Made by a program: the position numbers and the translations under genes. Shown here piece after piece: positions 25,004 to 34,221 of a stretch of DNA of 40,745 nt. Position 1 is the first letter of the stretch. Each line of letters starts with the position of its first letter. The stretch is from a virus. The DNA lies in IMG/VR virus record IMGVR_UViG_3300033153_002531, positions 1-40,745 of that record. One strand, given 5' to 3'. The notes below the pieces were generated by a model, which was given only the letters and a program-made list of their open reading frames with translations, was not told the DNA's origin and made no database searches.

Positions 25004-26595
25004 TACGCAGCCCAAGCCATATAGATAATATTTTCAGTTCCACCATCAACACCATTGACTTGAATAATCTCAAACCAAAACTTCATTGTTCCTACAGGAG
25101 TTTCAGGAGGTGTTGGTGTAGCCTCACTAAAGTCAGGTGCAAACCTAAACTCTGTTCCCCATCCTGTAATATTCTCTGCTGAGTGGATTGTAATCGTACC
25201 TTGAAGCCATTTTTTAGCAGCCATTGTAGCAATAGTTATATTTGCAGCAGTAGCAGTAAATTCAATCTCTCCTGTACCACTAAAGTCTATTGCATTTGCT
25301 TTAGCTTCAACTGTTACTCTTTGTGGTGCTGTAAAGATATTTGCTACATCATTCTTGGTTGTATCAACATCATAAGCTTGAACTTGAACACATACATCAC
25401 CATCTTTTAATACATCTGAATCATCATAGACAGTATCGGTAAACAATGCACCAGAAGGAACATCTGTTAAGACTTGACTATCATCAACTTTTCCATCAAG
25501 AGCAGTTTGAAGTCCAGCAATATTTGATATTCCTAGTGTATCAAGCGTATCTCTGTTCGCTTCAATATAATCAACAACTTCTTGAAGCTCATCAAGATTT
25601 ACATTGTCACTCGTAAGCAAAGTATTTATTGTATCAATAAAACCTTTTAATACTTTACCTTGGTTTGCAGATAATGGATTTACTGTGCTTGTAGAAACCA
25701 ATGTATCAACTGTGTTTGCTTCTTTAAGTATGGTTGCATCTGCTGGTTCTTTACTATCAATAGCTTGTTTTACTGTAGTGGTTGCATCATATCTAATATC
25801 ATCAACATCTTGTTTTGGATATGAAGCATTAACCATAATTGCACCATTGTTGGCATTGGCTTTTAATACAAATGCAATAGGCTGTGACATGCCAACAGTT
25901 GGTTCAGTAGACGTTAAACCACCAGAGCTATTCAAGTAAAGAATTTGACCAGCTGTATATCCAGAAGTATCAAGATTACCAACAACACCATTTGATACAA
26001 TCAAACCAAACTGACCGTTTGAAATATCATCATGGGCAATACCTATTGATACACCTACTGTATTATCTGCAAGTTCCACCTCAATAGCATCTTCACCAAG
26101 GTTGTACCCTGTAAATTTAACAGGTTTACCTTTAAGTATTGCTTCTGTCGCTTTAACCTTTAAGTGTGTTGCATCTGCATGAATAAAGTTTGATGCATCA
26201 TCCATTATTTTGTTGGTTAGAGTATTTTCTCCATTCTCTGTTACAATATCACCAATTATAGGCATTGCATCTGCAAGCTCAATAACTGCATCAATATTAT
26301 CTGCAATAGCAATAACATCTAGGATATTACTTTCAACTACCTCTGTTGCACTTGGACTTGTATATTCATTTGGAAACGTACCATCATTTGATACATATAT
26401 TCTAATGTTTTCTACTCCTACGATTGGTGCAACATCAAAAAGAATAACTGAACCAAGCAAATCCCATGTACTAGAATCTGGTTCTTCATCATTAACCCAA
26501 ACCCTACAATGTGATTTTGACAGTATTGAATCACCAACTTGATATTCACGTTGAGTATCATCTCCATCAAATTTATGTGCTGTAATAATTGCCAT
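25003..26595 (-). CDS. Tail fibre protein with T7 gp17-like N-terminal region
   Basis: A 530-residue protein directly after the gp12-like gene. Its first 90 residues (FDGDDTQREYQVGDSI, a short beta region, then SPSATEVVESN) fit the N-terminal tail-attachment domain of T7 gp17-type fibres. The middle is low-complexity beta-rich with a helix near 300-350, then repeated aspartate-rich turns; the end is a globular beta domain. It probably joins the LamG protein to the tail. AAGGAAAGATAG precedes the ATG. Confidence 0.72.
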   Translation of the reverse strand: MAIITAHKFDGDDTQREYQVGDSILSKSHCRVWVNDEEPDSSTWDLLGSVILFDVAPIVGVENIRIYVSNDGTFPNEYTSPSATEVVESNILDVIAIADNIDAVIELADAMPIIGDIVTENGENTLTNKIMDDASNFIHADATHLKVKATEAILKGKPVKFTGYNLGEDAIEVELADNTVGVSIGIAHDDISNGQFGLIVSNGVVGNLDTSGYTAGQILYLNSSGGLTSTEPTVGMSQPIAFVLKANANNGAIMVNASYPKQDVDDIRYDATTTVKQAIDSKEPADATILKEANTVDTLVSTSTVNPLSANQGKVLKGFIDTINTLLTSDNVNLDELQEVVDYIEANRDTLDTLGISNIAGLQTALDGKVDDSQVLTDVPSGALFTDTVYDDSDVLKDGDVCVQVQAYDVDTTKNDVANIFTAPQRVTVEAKANAIDFSGTGEIEFTATAANITIATMAAKKWLQGTITIHSAENITGWGTEFRFAPDFSEATPTPPETPVGTMKFWFEIIQVNGVDGGTENIIYMAWAA

Positions 26596-26605
26596 CTATC
26601 TTTCC

Positions 26606-28888
26606 TTATATATTTCTTGATTTCATTTGAAGTCTACCCTCAAGTGATATTGTATTTATCTCACACCCTGTATCGTAAGATGTTCTAAATCCTGTACTTA
26701 CCTTGTTTGTGTTTCCACCTATAACAAGTTTTCTTCCTAAGTGTTTATTATTCACAATGGTTTCCTTGTTTCTTTCTTCATTGATTATAACAAAGTCAAC
26801 CTTTCCTTGCTTATTCACCTTTATGTTTTTCATATAGAATGGTTCTCTGGTTGTCATTACATCTTGATTTGTCATTACGTTATATTTAGACAGCACAACA
26901 TCAGAAACAAAAGGAGTTACACCCCTGTCAAGAAATGTACCATCTATAGCAATAGGTTCAAGTTCTAAAACCAATGTGTCATTTATATTGGCAAGTATAA
27001 ACAAACTATTATTCAATACTTCTATATCAATAATATTTTCATCAAAGGTCCATGTAAACCATGCAGATATTTTACGTTCATTATTGTTTATATAATACTT
27101 ATATACAAATATTTTTGTTGGTTGAGCTTTACTAAATAATAAAACCAAATTACTCGCAGAAGCAACACAAACCGTGTCTATATCTTTTGGTACATATTCT
27201 GGTATATGAGCAGAAATACTCTCTGCACTTGACTTATCAGCCTGTAAACTTGCTGGATTATAACTTGATGTTTCAAGCCAATCACCTTTTACATTAAAGA
27301 ATAGAATCTCATTATCTACAACTATTGGTTCAATATCATTTGATGCAGCGTATGAACTTGTTTGACCTATTCTAGTTGTTGCTGGACTAAGTATCTCTCC
27401 TCCACTCATTAAGAACTGTGCATTGTCCGACCATAGGGTTAATGCTCCTGCTGTCGTATTCACACTTCTAATAACCGATACAGTATTACTATCAATTCCA
27501 GCATCAATAGGGTCATTGTCAATAATATCCATTGCAGTTGTGGCAAAGAAATTATAATAACTTCCAGACTCTGAAAGAATAACATTATCCTCTGATGTGA
27601 AGCCAAGTCTGTTTTTAAAGAAAAACATATTTTTTATCTTTCTTCCTACAAAACTTGGTATTGGATTACTATCGTCATCACCTTTCAGTCTGTTGTTCCA
27701 AGCATCACTCCATCTTTCTACAAACAACTCTTTCTCTTCTGTCGTATATGCTGCTGGTGCATCTGCAATAAGATAATCATCTACAAAGCCAATCTCAAAT
27801 GTATCATCATCAATCTGAACAAGTTTTGCTGGTAAAGTTTCCTTGTCTATCTTAATCTCCATACCTATACCATGAACCTCTCTCCACCTATCATCTTCCC
27901 ATCCAAGATAATAATTCGTAAAAGTATCTGTATCTGTACCAGAAATTGCAACAACTCCAACTTCCTCGTTTGTAAAACCATCCATTGAGTATGGGAGGTC
28001 TGCTAGTTTAGATACGCTATCTGTCCATCCCCTTGATGCTTGGTCTCCCCATGAATCACCATACTCAAAAGTAAATTCACTTTCATCTGTCTTCTTTATG
28101 TAGAGTATTGAACTTTCTGCTCTTGATGTATATCCACCATAATCATTTATATAGAACTGCAATGCTTTTGCTGCAAGTATTGAATCTGAAAAGGTTAATC
28201 CTTGAATATCAGTTTGGTCTAAATTTTTATACCCTGTAGCTTGACGATAAGAAAATCCCCACCAAGCAGCTCTTAGTGCATCTGTTCCAGCCACAGATAA
28301 CCATTGTGTATCGCTTGGATAAACTGCTCTAAATGTTATTCCATCAAGTACAACTTTGTATGAATGACCATGTGTTGTTCCACCATCTGTAGATGCATCA
28401 CTATATGTTTTACTAATCCAAAAGAAAGCATGAGGTATAGATACTTGTGCAATATTTTGGCTTGTAATTACTTTTGATTTGTTTAATATCCAAGTAGTAT
28501 CACCCACAGTTGTAAACTGAATATCTTTTTTCCAATTAGTTCCAAGCCATGAAGTTATAACATCAGTTGCTCCAATACTATGAATTGTTTTCGAGAATCC
28601 AGCACCACCAGCTTCAGAGGGGTCATAAACCTTTAAACCATGTTCACATATAGTTATCCCATACTGTTTCTCTCCATCACCTCTATTGTAGCTGTGAATA
28701 GCAGTATTTGCATGATGGTCATTATCAAGGGCAGCAAGAAAAGCTATTGGGTTTCTTCTTCTTAATCCTTGTGCAACAGTAACCAAACAGTTATCCATTG
28801 ACTCTACTTGGTTATCAAATCTCAACTCCGATGGTTGCTGTGACACACCACCGTTTAAATCTCTTATATTATGATTAGATAATCCCAT
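26606..28888 (-). CDS. Tail tubular protein B (T7 gp12-like)
   Basis: A 760-residue nozzle protein, close to T7 gp12 (794). The start is diagnostic: NGGVSQQPSELRFDNQVESMDNC and QGLRRRNP. The rest is beta-rich. It forms the tip of the short tail and contacts the fibres. It lies between the gp11-like gene and the fibre gene, in T7 order. Confidence 0.9.
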   Translation of the reverse strand: MGLSNHNIRDLNGGVSQQPSELRFDNQVESMDNCLVTVAQGLRRRNPIAFLAALDNDHHANTAIHSYNRGDGEKQYGITICEHGLKVYDPSEAGGAGFSKTIHSIGATDVITSWLGTNWKKDIQFTTVGDTTWILNKSKVITSQNIAQVSIPHAFFWISKTYSDASTDGGTTHGHSYKVVLDGITFRAVYPSDTQWLSVAGTDALRAAWWGFSYRQATGYKNLDQTDIQGLTFSDSILAAKALQFYINDYGGYTSRAESSILYIKKTDESEFTFEYGDSWGDQASRGWTDSVSKLADLPYSMDGFTNEEVGVVAISGTDTDTFTNYYLGWEDDRWREVHGIGMEIKIDKETLPAKLVQIDDDTFEIGFVDDYLIADAPAAYTTEEKELFVERWSDAWNNRLKGDDDSNPIPSFVGRKIKNMFFFKNRLGFTSEDNVILSESGSYYNFFATTAMDIIDNDPIDAGIDSNTVSVIRSVNTTAGALTLWSDNAQFLMSGGEILSPATTRIGQTSSYAASNDIEPIVVDNEILFFNVKGDWLETSSYNPASLQADKSSAESISAHIPEYVPKDIDTVCVASASNLVLLFSKAQPTKIFVYKYYINNNERKISAWFTWTFDENIIDIEVLNNSLFILANINDTLVLELEPIAIDGTFLDRGVTPFVSDVVLSKYNVMTNQDVMTTREPFYMKNIKVNKQGKVDFVIINEERNKETIVNNKHLGRKLVIGGNTNKVSTGFRTSYDTGCEINTISLEGRLQMKSRNI

Positions 28889-28890
28889 AA

Positions 28891-29445
28891 TTATATACTC
28901 GTCTTGTCTAATAGACCTGTAGCATATTCATTTGTTAATAGGTTCCCATCAATCTTTCCAGCATCATCTCTTATGGCTTCTACTCTTGCATCATTAACAA
29001 CTCTTGCTCTAAGTGATATATCTTCCGAGTTACCAATAATATTTATATATGCTTGTAGTGAAGCGAATTGTACAATGTAGTTTGCAATATGAAAAGGAAC
29101 ATCATCAAATAGAATATCCTCTGTAACATCTGCTATAACAACATCATCAAATTTAAAGGTCTTTGCAGCCGTATCAAATAGCTTCCAATCTCTTACAGCT
29201 ATGTTACTTGCTCCATCAACAGACAAAAAAGTCTTAGGTATTACAATATATCCCTGTATATCAGGAACCAATGAATGACTAAGTACATTAAAGTACCAAC
29301 CTTGGGATAAAACTTTTCTCTTTGCTATATCAAGCTCTTTATCAACTATTACTGCTATCGCAATATCTTCAACCAAATCTGTAATGTCGAGGGGAAGTTC
29401 ATTAAGGCTTAATAGAATTTCGTTTATTGCATCACGCTTATTCAT
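28891..29445 (-). CDS. Tail tubular protein A (T7 gp11-like)
   Basis: A 184-residue adaptor, close to T7 gp11 (196). The pattern MNKRDAINEILLSLNELP, then the ALDIAKRKVLSQGW-like stretch with GW(Y/F)FN, is usual for this family. It sits under the portal as the tail adaptor ring. It follows the capsid terminator, so a share of transcription must read through or start after it. Confidence 0.9.
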   Translation of the reverse strand: MNKRDAINEILLSLNELPLDITDLVEDIAIAVIVDKELDIAKRKVLSQGWYFNVLSHSLVPDIQGYIVIPKTFLSVDGASNIAVRDWKLFDTAAKTFKFDDVVIADVTEDILFDDVPFHIANYIVQFASLQAYINIIGNSEDISLRARVVNDARVEAIRDDAGKIDGNLLTNEYATGLLDKTSI

Positions 29446-29462
29446 ATCATACTCCGTTAATT

Positions 29463-29494
29463 TTAAAAAATAAGAAGAACCCCAAGTGGGGTCC
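29463..29494 (-). terminator. Intrinsic terminator after the major capsid gene
   Basis: Read on the minus strand, a GGACCCC stem pairs with GGGGTTC (one G-T pair) across an ACTT loop and is followed by TTCTTATTTTTT. It lies 14 bases after the capsid stop. T7 has its main terminator in the same place, after gene 10, where partial termination gives much capsid and less tail product. Confidence 0.85.
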
Positions 29495-29508
29495 TAATTT
29501 AGATTGTC

Positions 29509-30450
29509 TTAATAAACAATCGCTACAAGTGAAGCAGGGTTAAGAACACCGAATCCAGCTGCATACTCAACATCAGTATAATAAGCTTTCTCTTTTTTCT
29601 CTTCCCATTCATCTGTGTTTACACCAATAAGTTCAGTGATACCAACAACATCTTTTGTAAAGAACCAACCTACAAGAGTCTTACCATCAAGTGCTTTATC
29701 TGTGGCTTGACAGTCAAGTCCTGTAACAGTCAAGTTGTTCGACTTAAGAATCATAGTTGTATCAACAGTAAGGATTTTACCATCTGCGATAGAACCATTG
29801 TTTCCTGTGTTGTAATCGTTGTTTACACCTTTTGTAGATAGAACAAGTTTGTCATACCATGTTGGTGCTGCAACAAAATATCTCTGTTCTCCAACTTGGT
29901 CTTTACCATCAAGGATAGAACCAGCTGCAAAGATTGCTTCAAGCAATGCATCACCTTTAGCTTCTGATGTAGAACCAGAGTTGATTACTGCATTATCTAC
30001 AACACCTGCTGTATCTTGTACAACCTTACCAGAGCCATCTTCTGCAAGTAATTGAACCTCAAGCATTGCTGCATCAAGTTGTGCAACACAAAGCTTATCT
30101 ACCTTGATAGCCATTGAAGTTGAATTTTGGTCAACTGCTGCTGAAACCATATCAAAGTTAGCTGCTTTACGTTCCCAATTATCAATTTTCTTTCTTGATG
30201 TAAGAGTTCTATCAACTGTAATATCTCTCTTGTTTACAGAAAGTTGGTTATCATCTGGATTGTCACCAAGTGCAAACGATGTTACATCTGTATCAATACC
30301 TGTTCCCATAACATTAAATCTGTGAGAGAAACCAGCCATGATTGTTTGAACTGAACACAGTTCTCTAAATACATTCTTTCTTTCAAAGCCTGCGATTGTC
30401 TTAGCATAGATTTGTAGTGCCAAACCTGTTTTAGTAGTTACTACTGCCAT
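29509..30450 (-). CDS. Major capsid protein (T7 gp10-like)
   Basis: A 313-residue HK97-fold capsid protein of the T7 gp10 family. Recognisable features are the N-terminal helix TGLALQIYAKTIAGFERKNV, the strand set ending in ITVDRTL and the DDW/DNWE-like segment near residue 92. Length is close to T7 gp10A (345). AAAGGAAATAAA precedes the ATG. A 177-base leader lies upstream and a terminator downstream, so expression is probably tuned separately. Confidence 0.9.
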   Translation of the reverse strand: MAVVTTKTGLALQIYAKTIAGFERKNVFRELCSVQTIMAGFSHRFNVMGTGIDTDVTSFALGDNPDDNQLSVNKRDITVDRTLTSRKKIDNWERKAANFDMVSAAVDQNSTSMAIKVDKLCVAQLDAAMLEVQLLAEDGSGKVVQDTAGVVDNAVINSGSTSEAKGDALLEAIFAAGSILDGKDQVGEQRYFVAAPTWYDKLVLSTKGVNNDYNTGNNGSIADGKILTVDTTMILKSNNLTVTGLDCQATDKALDGKTLVGWFFTKDVVGITELIGVNTDEWEEKKEKAYYTDVEYAAGFGVLNPASLVAIVY

Positions 30451-30627
30451 TTTATTTCCTTTATTGAATTTTAATTTTTATAAGGGATTAACTCCCAACC
30501 TCTAACTTAAATCAGTTTGATTCATTTCTAAATGAGTATCTCTACATCTTTCACCTTTGGAGTGAAGCTAGGGGTCATTATCAATAATCTACAAGAATGA
30601 TAACGAACCTAACCTGCAACTTTGGAA
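30451..30627 (-). promoter_or_regulatory. Long structured leader of the capsid gene
   Basis: This 177-base gap has no gene. It holds three small hairpin-forming repeats: GGGA/TCCC (30484-30496), TCATTT/AAATGA (30522-30535) and TTCAC/GTGAA (30550-30566), plus a TTATC/GATAA pair near 30577-30604. A leader this long is rare in this compact operon. It may stabilise the capsid mRNA or hold a processing site; a promoter is not evident. Confidence 0.45.
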
Positions 30628-31494
30628 TTATTGTAGACTTTTAGAGTTTTTAAACTTTGTATCTACTGCATGAGTGTACTTTTTATCTAAACCATATCTC
30701 TTATCACCAATGTCAAGAATATAAGATGCTTGGTCTGTGTAAGCACCAGCAGTTGTAACCTTTGTATCTCCAAGTATTCTTGTAGGTGCATCTGGGTTAG
30801 CAGCAGCATACTTAGCTTTAATGCCTTCCATGGCCAACAACATACCTTGCTTATCCATCTTACCGATAGCATCAAGTTGTTCTGCTGGAATATTGTTATC
30901 AGCCCATGACTTAATTGTGTTGTAATTATCTTCACCACCAGCAATAGCATAAATATCATTTGTAAATGCTACAGCATCACCTTGTAATGCATCCATGTAT
31001 TTGTCAATTACTGCATCTGGTATTCCTACCTTGTTAAGCTTGTCATACATATCACCTGTGATATTTCCATTCTCACCATAATACTCATTCAGTTCAGTCC
31101 ATAACTCATCTGTTACTGCTTCTGGCTTATCTTCGTTTGCTTTCTCATCTGGTTTATCAGCAGCGTGTTTTCTACTGTCTGGTTTATCACCATGAAAATC
31201 TTTTTGTAGCTCAAGATAGTGTTGCTCTAAAGCTTCATCACTCATTCCTTTAAGTACATACTCTGGTAAATCTGAACCAATAGACTCAATACCTTTTCTA
31301 AGGTCCTCTACTGTGTCATACTTATCTGCCAATTTATCTGTGGGCTTATCACCCTCTTTTGGTGTATCACTTGGAAGCTCTACAGGAATACCATCATCTG
31401 TTGATATATCTACTCCACTGGCTTTATCTGCTATGGCTTGCTCTTCTGGTGTTAATGTTATTTCTGGTTCATTTGGGTTTATTTCTGTTGACAT
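30628..31494 (-). CDS. Scaffolding protein (T7 gp9-like)
   Basis: A 288-residue very acidic protein between portal and capsid genes, as in T7 (gp9, 307). The N-terminal half is rich in Pro, Asp, Glu and Lys (disordered), and the C-terminal part has the helix and basic ending usual for capsid-binding scaffolds. It directs procapsid assembly and leaves before packaging. AAGGAAAAATT precedes the ATG. Confidence 0.85.
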   Translation of the reverse strand: MSTEINPNEPEITLTPEEQAIADKASGVDISTDDGIPVELPSDTPKEGDKPTDKLADKYDTVEDLRKGIESIGSDLPEYVLKGMSDEALEQHYLELQKDFHGDKPDSRKHAADKPDEKANEDKPEAVTDELWTELNEYYGENGNITGDMYDKLNKVGIPDAVIDKYMDALQGDAVAFTNDIYAIAGGEDNYNTIKSWADNNIPAEQLDAIGKMDKQGMLLAMEGIKAKYAAANPDAPTRILGDTKVTTAGAYTDQASYILDIGDKRYGLDKKYTHAVDTKFKNSKSLQ

Positions 31495-31536
31495 AATTTT
31501 TCCTTAATTATATTTTTATAATAGTTTTCCGTTGTG

Positions 31537-31579
31537 TAGGGTATTGGCTGGAAAAACTAATAAAAGAACCAATACCCTA
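31537..31579. repeat. 11-bp inverted repeat between two late genes
   Basis: TAGGGTATTGG (31537-31547) pairs perfectly with CCAATACCCTA (31569-31579) over a 21-base loop, in the 89-base gap before the scaffold gene. No T run follows on either strand, so it is not a standard terminator. An RNA processing site or an operator-like palindrome is possible. Confidence 0.55.
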
Positions 31580-31583
31580 TATA

Positions 31584-31757
31584 CTACTCTGCTTTAGCTG
31601 CTTCGATTGCTTCTTTCAACTTAGCCGATGTCATATCAGTTGTGTCAATATCAAGCTCTTTTGCTTCTAAAACCAGCTTATCCTTTGGTGTCAAAGTCTT
31701 AACTACTTCTACATCAATGATTGTCTCTTTTAGGTTTACACTTTTTGTTATTGTCAC
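31584..31757 (-). CDS. Small late protein between portal and scaffold
   Basis: A 57-residue protein with a GTG start at 31757, overlapping the portal stop as GTGA, and AGGAG nine bases upstream. It reads TITKSVNLKE and then an Ala/Lys/Glu-rich helical end (LKEAIEAAKAE). The SAKLKEAIEAA part is like the LEM/SAP-type short helix pairs, but that is weak. Position suggests a head-assembly accessory. Confidence 0.65.
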   Translation of the reverse strand: MTITKSVNLKETIIDVEVVKTLTPKDKLVLEAKELDIDTTDMTSAKLKEAIEAAKAE

Positions 31758-33289
31758 GCTTGTTCTCCTTTCATAAGATTTCCTGCTTCTCCACCCATAC
31801 TTTCCATTGCTGGGTCTATCATCTTCTCTGCCATGGCTTCTTCTTTAGCACTCTTATCAACTTGGTCAACCTGTGCTTGAGACAACAAGAAGTTCTTGCT
31901 TGCTACTCCACTATTCGCAACCATTGCACCTGTGATAGCTCCAACATTAATTGTTTTTGCTACTGCTTCTGGTCCAACCAACTGACCAAGTGTACCTAAT
32001 TCTTGCATAAGACTATTAATCTTTGACATTTCAATATTTCTACCAAGTGCTTCAACACCAGCAGTAATTATAACATCAACATCATCACCACCATCAATAT
32101 CAAGTTCAGCCATTGCGTTTTCAATAAGTGGTATCTGTACATTCTCTGCAATAGAAGTATATATACCTCCAAATGCTGCTTCAAGTTCTGCTGCAATAAT
32201 CTGCACTTCATGTGCCGTAACACGTTCTGCATTTCTTATTGATGCACTTGCAGATAGGAACGCTTCTGCTAACTCTTTTTTGTAGTCATTTATCAATTCG
32301 TATGTTACTCTAAGGTCATTTGCTTTGTTTGACCTAATTGTTCCAATATCTTGTTCCTGTCCTACTATAACATCACCATTTTTAGCATCAACAAAATCTT
32401 TATACTTTGTCATACCATTTGGATTGATTGTGTGAACAGTCTTGCTTGATATAACAGCAGACTCATTGATAACTTTTAACTGCTTCTCAAGAGATATGAA
32501 TGTTCCAAGGTTCTCCTCCACAAAACTTCTACCATAATCTTCACCATCTACTTCGTTCCATCTTAATGAGATATATGTATCAGATATTTTCTTTAAAGTT
32601 GTTTCAGAGTTTCCTACAGTCTCATCATTTATTTCTTGGTGACGCTTATAGTTGTTGTCCTCGATATACACAGTAGTGTACAGCTCAAATTCATCTTTTT
32701 TCTCTTCCTCTTTGATACTTTTCTGTATCTCTTCTGGAATGGATGAGTATGGAAGCTTCTCTTTTATAATCAATTCAAGAATTTTTCCAGCAGAATCCCT
32801 CTTAATTACATAGTTCTTCATGTTTAATACACGGAATAAAGTCTTATCAACCTTCTCAATAAGAGAATCACCTGTAACCATAGATAATCGTAGTGCAGGA
32901 TAAAGACTTACACGGAATTTACTCTTATTAATGTATCTCAAGATACCCTCTTCCTTAATAGAAAGAATCTTCTCAATTTCAAACTGTGCATTTACATCAC
33001 CTTGAGTTATCTCACTCATGGCTTCTTCTGTAGCACTTAACCTATAAAACGGTTGACTTGGTGGTAATATACTCAATGCGAACTTTCCAACCAAGTGATT
33101 TACAAGCTTTGCTCCATAACCCTGAACATAGTTCCTTGTTAAATCATCCTGTGCAGAAGAACCATCTTCCATAAAGAGATATGGTATTGTCATTTCAGAA
33201 CAAAGCTCTGCTCTGTCGAGGGTAGGACCCCTCTCCTTGTCTAACTCTGCATACCTTGCTGCTGCTTTTATTTTTTCTTCTTCTGCCAT
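31754..33289 (-). CDS. Portal (head-to-tail connector) protein, T7 gp8-like
   Basis: A 511-residue portal, near T7 gp8 (536). Typical elements are the N-terminal helical lead with RAELCSEMTIPYLF, then GYGAKLVNHLVGKFALSILPPSQPFYRL, and the helix ASIRNAERVTAHEVQIIAAELE that precedes the barrel. Twelve copies form the ring through which DNA enters. AAGGAATAACCT precedes the ATG. Confidence 0.93.
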   Translation of the reverse strand: MAEEEKIKAAARYAELDKERGPTLDRAELCSEMTIPYLFMEDGSSAQDDLTRNYVQGYGAKLVNHLVGKFALSILPPSQPFYRLSATEEAMSEITQGDVNAQFEIEKILSIKEEGILRYINKSKFRVSLYPALRLSMVTGDSLIEKVDKTLFRVLNMKNYVIKRDSAGKILELIIKEKLPYSSIPEEIQKSIKEEEKKDEFELYTTVYIEDNNYKRHQEINDETVGNSETTLKKISDTYISLRWNEVDGEDYGRSFVEENLGTFISLEKQLKVINESAVISSKTVHTINPNGMTKYKDFVDAKNGDVIVGQEQDIGTIRSNKANDLRVTYELINDYKKELAEAFLSASASIRNAERVTAHEVQIIAAELEAAFGGIYTSIAENVQIPLIENAMAELDIDGGDDVDVIITAGVEALGRNIEMSKINSLMQELGTLGQLVGPEAVAKTINVGAITGAMVANSGVASKNFLLSQAQVDQVDKSAKEEAMAEKMIDPAMESMGGEAGNLMKGEQA

Positions 33290-33299
33290 AGGTTATTCC

Positions 33300-33530
33300 T
33301 TACAGTTTAAGACCCGTATTTTTTGTAACGAGTGGCATCTTCAAAGATGATTTACCTGTTCTTACTCTCTTATCTTTTAGTGGGTCAATCTCAACACTTG
33401 CTTCTTCAACAGGTGGTGCTGGTGCTATCATTGGTGGTGGTGTAGGTGCTGAACCTCCCTTACCCTTGTTGAGTGCCACTGCTGCAAATAGATTGTCTCC
33501 ATGAATTAGTGCCATCTTTAATCTTGTCAT
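33300..33530 (-). CDS. T7 gp7.3-like small virion/tail assembly protein
   Basis: A 76-residue protein with a Pro-rich middle (APTPPPMIAPAPP) and an ending RVRTGKSSLKMP...GLKL. That ending resembles the RRxGxSSL...GLNI tail of gp7.3-type proteins, which in T7 are needed for tail attachment and infectivity. It lies just before the portal gene, as in T7. It starts in an ATGA overlap with AAGGA upstream. Confidence 0.68.
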   Translation of the reverse strand: MTRLKMALIHGDNLFAAVALNKGKGGSAPTPPPMIAPAPPVEEASVEIDPLKDKRVRTGKSSLKMPLVTKNTGLKL

Positions 33531-34009
33531 TCTTTTATCCTTATCTTTGATTTTAACCTATCCATTTCTCTGGAAACCTCTTTTACTTCATAAACAAATG
33601 TTGAAAATAACTTCTTTCCACTCATCCGACCATTGAACTTTGCCGAAGCATCGGAAGCTACATAATGTTCTAAAGGTATGTTGTTATTTTGACATAAAGT
33701 ACCTGCCTGTATGGAAATTAAATGCATAGCTCTCGTTCTTCTATACTCTTTATCTATATAAATATAGTCATTTCCAAGAGTAGCTTCTCTCAAACCATTG
33801 TAAGAATTATACACAAAGCTGCTAAATCCTATTGCTCTACTCTCCTCATTCAATATCAAGTAAATATATCCATGATGTCCTATAATGAAACCATCAATAT
33901 CTATTTTAGTGCTTGCACCGTACACTTCTTTTTGAAACTTCTTTAAAAGTTCTAGCAACTGACTGTAATAACGCTCATCAAAGAGAGCTAACTTAACTTT
34001 CTTTGCCAT
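33527..34009 (-). CDS. GNAT-like acetyltransferase in the late operon
   Basis: A 160-residue protein with the GNAT layout: an N-terminal strand and helix, a central GYIYLILNEESRAIGFSSFVY strand pair, then YIDKEYRRTRAMHLISIQAG as the acetyl-CoA pyrophosphate-loop segment (R-x-x-R-A in place of Q/R-x-x-G-x-G/A), and an ending strand. GNAT-like genes occur at this spot in several T7-type phages. Substrate is unknown; activity is uncertain because the loop glycines are missing. Confidence 0.6.
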   Translation of the reverse strand: MAKKVKLALFDERYYSQLLELLKKFQKEVYGASTKIDIDGFIIGHHGYIYLILNEESRAIGFSSFVYNSYNGLREATLGNDYIYIDKEYRRTRAMHLISIQAGTLCQNNNIPLEHYVASDASAKFNGRMSGKKLFSTFVYEVKEVSREMDRLKSKIRIKE

Positions 34010-34175
34010 CTTCGCTTCCTGCTAAATCCATCATAAGCTTACTAAGCATATTTATCTCCCCTTGGATGATACCTCTCTGCCGTTCACTTACATCTTCACC
34101 ACAAAGTTGCAGTACCATAGCTCTATTTTCATATTTTTTCTGATAACTCTCTAATATCTTAATTACTCTTTCCAT
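33993..34175 (-). CDS. First gene of the late operon, small helical protein
   Basis: A 60-residue protein; start at 34175 because AAAGGA precedes it, although the frame continues to an ATG at 34199. It is predicted to be two helices, charged, with a GEIN turn. It overlaps the GNAT-like gene by 17 bases. No family is recognised. Confidence 0.6.
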   Translation of the reverse strand: MERVIKILESYQKKYENRAMVLQLCGEDVSERQRGIIQGEINMLSKLMMDLAGSEDGKES

Positions 34176-34194
34176 AGTTTTTTCCTTTATGTGA

Positions 34195-34204
34195 TACAAT
34201 CATA
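34195..34204. promoter_or_regulatory. Overlapping divergent -10 elements between late and zinc-ribbon genes
   Basis: The 46-base gap between the starts at 34175 (minus) and 34222 (plus) contains TACAAT (34195-34200) on the plus strand, preceded by TGTGA, and TATGAT (34199-34204 on the minus strand). Each is a 5-of-6 match to TATAAT and each is the right distance from its gene. They overlap, so the two RNA polymerases would compete. No clear -35 boxes. Confidence 0.45.
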
Positions 34205-34221
34205 ACCAATAAAGGATTAAA

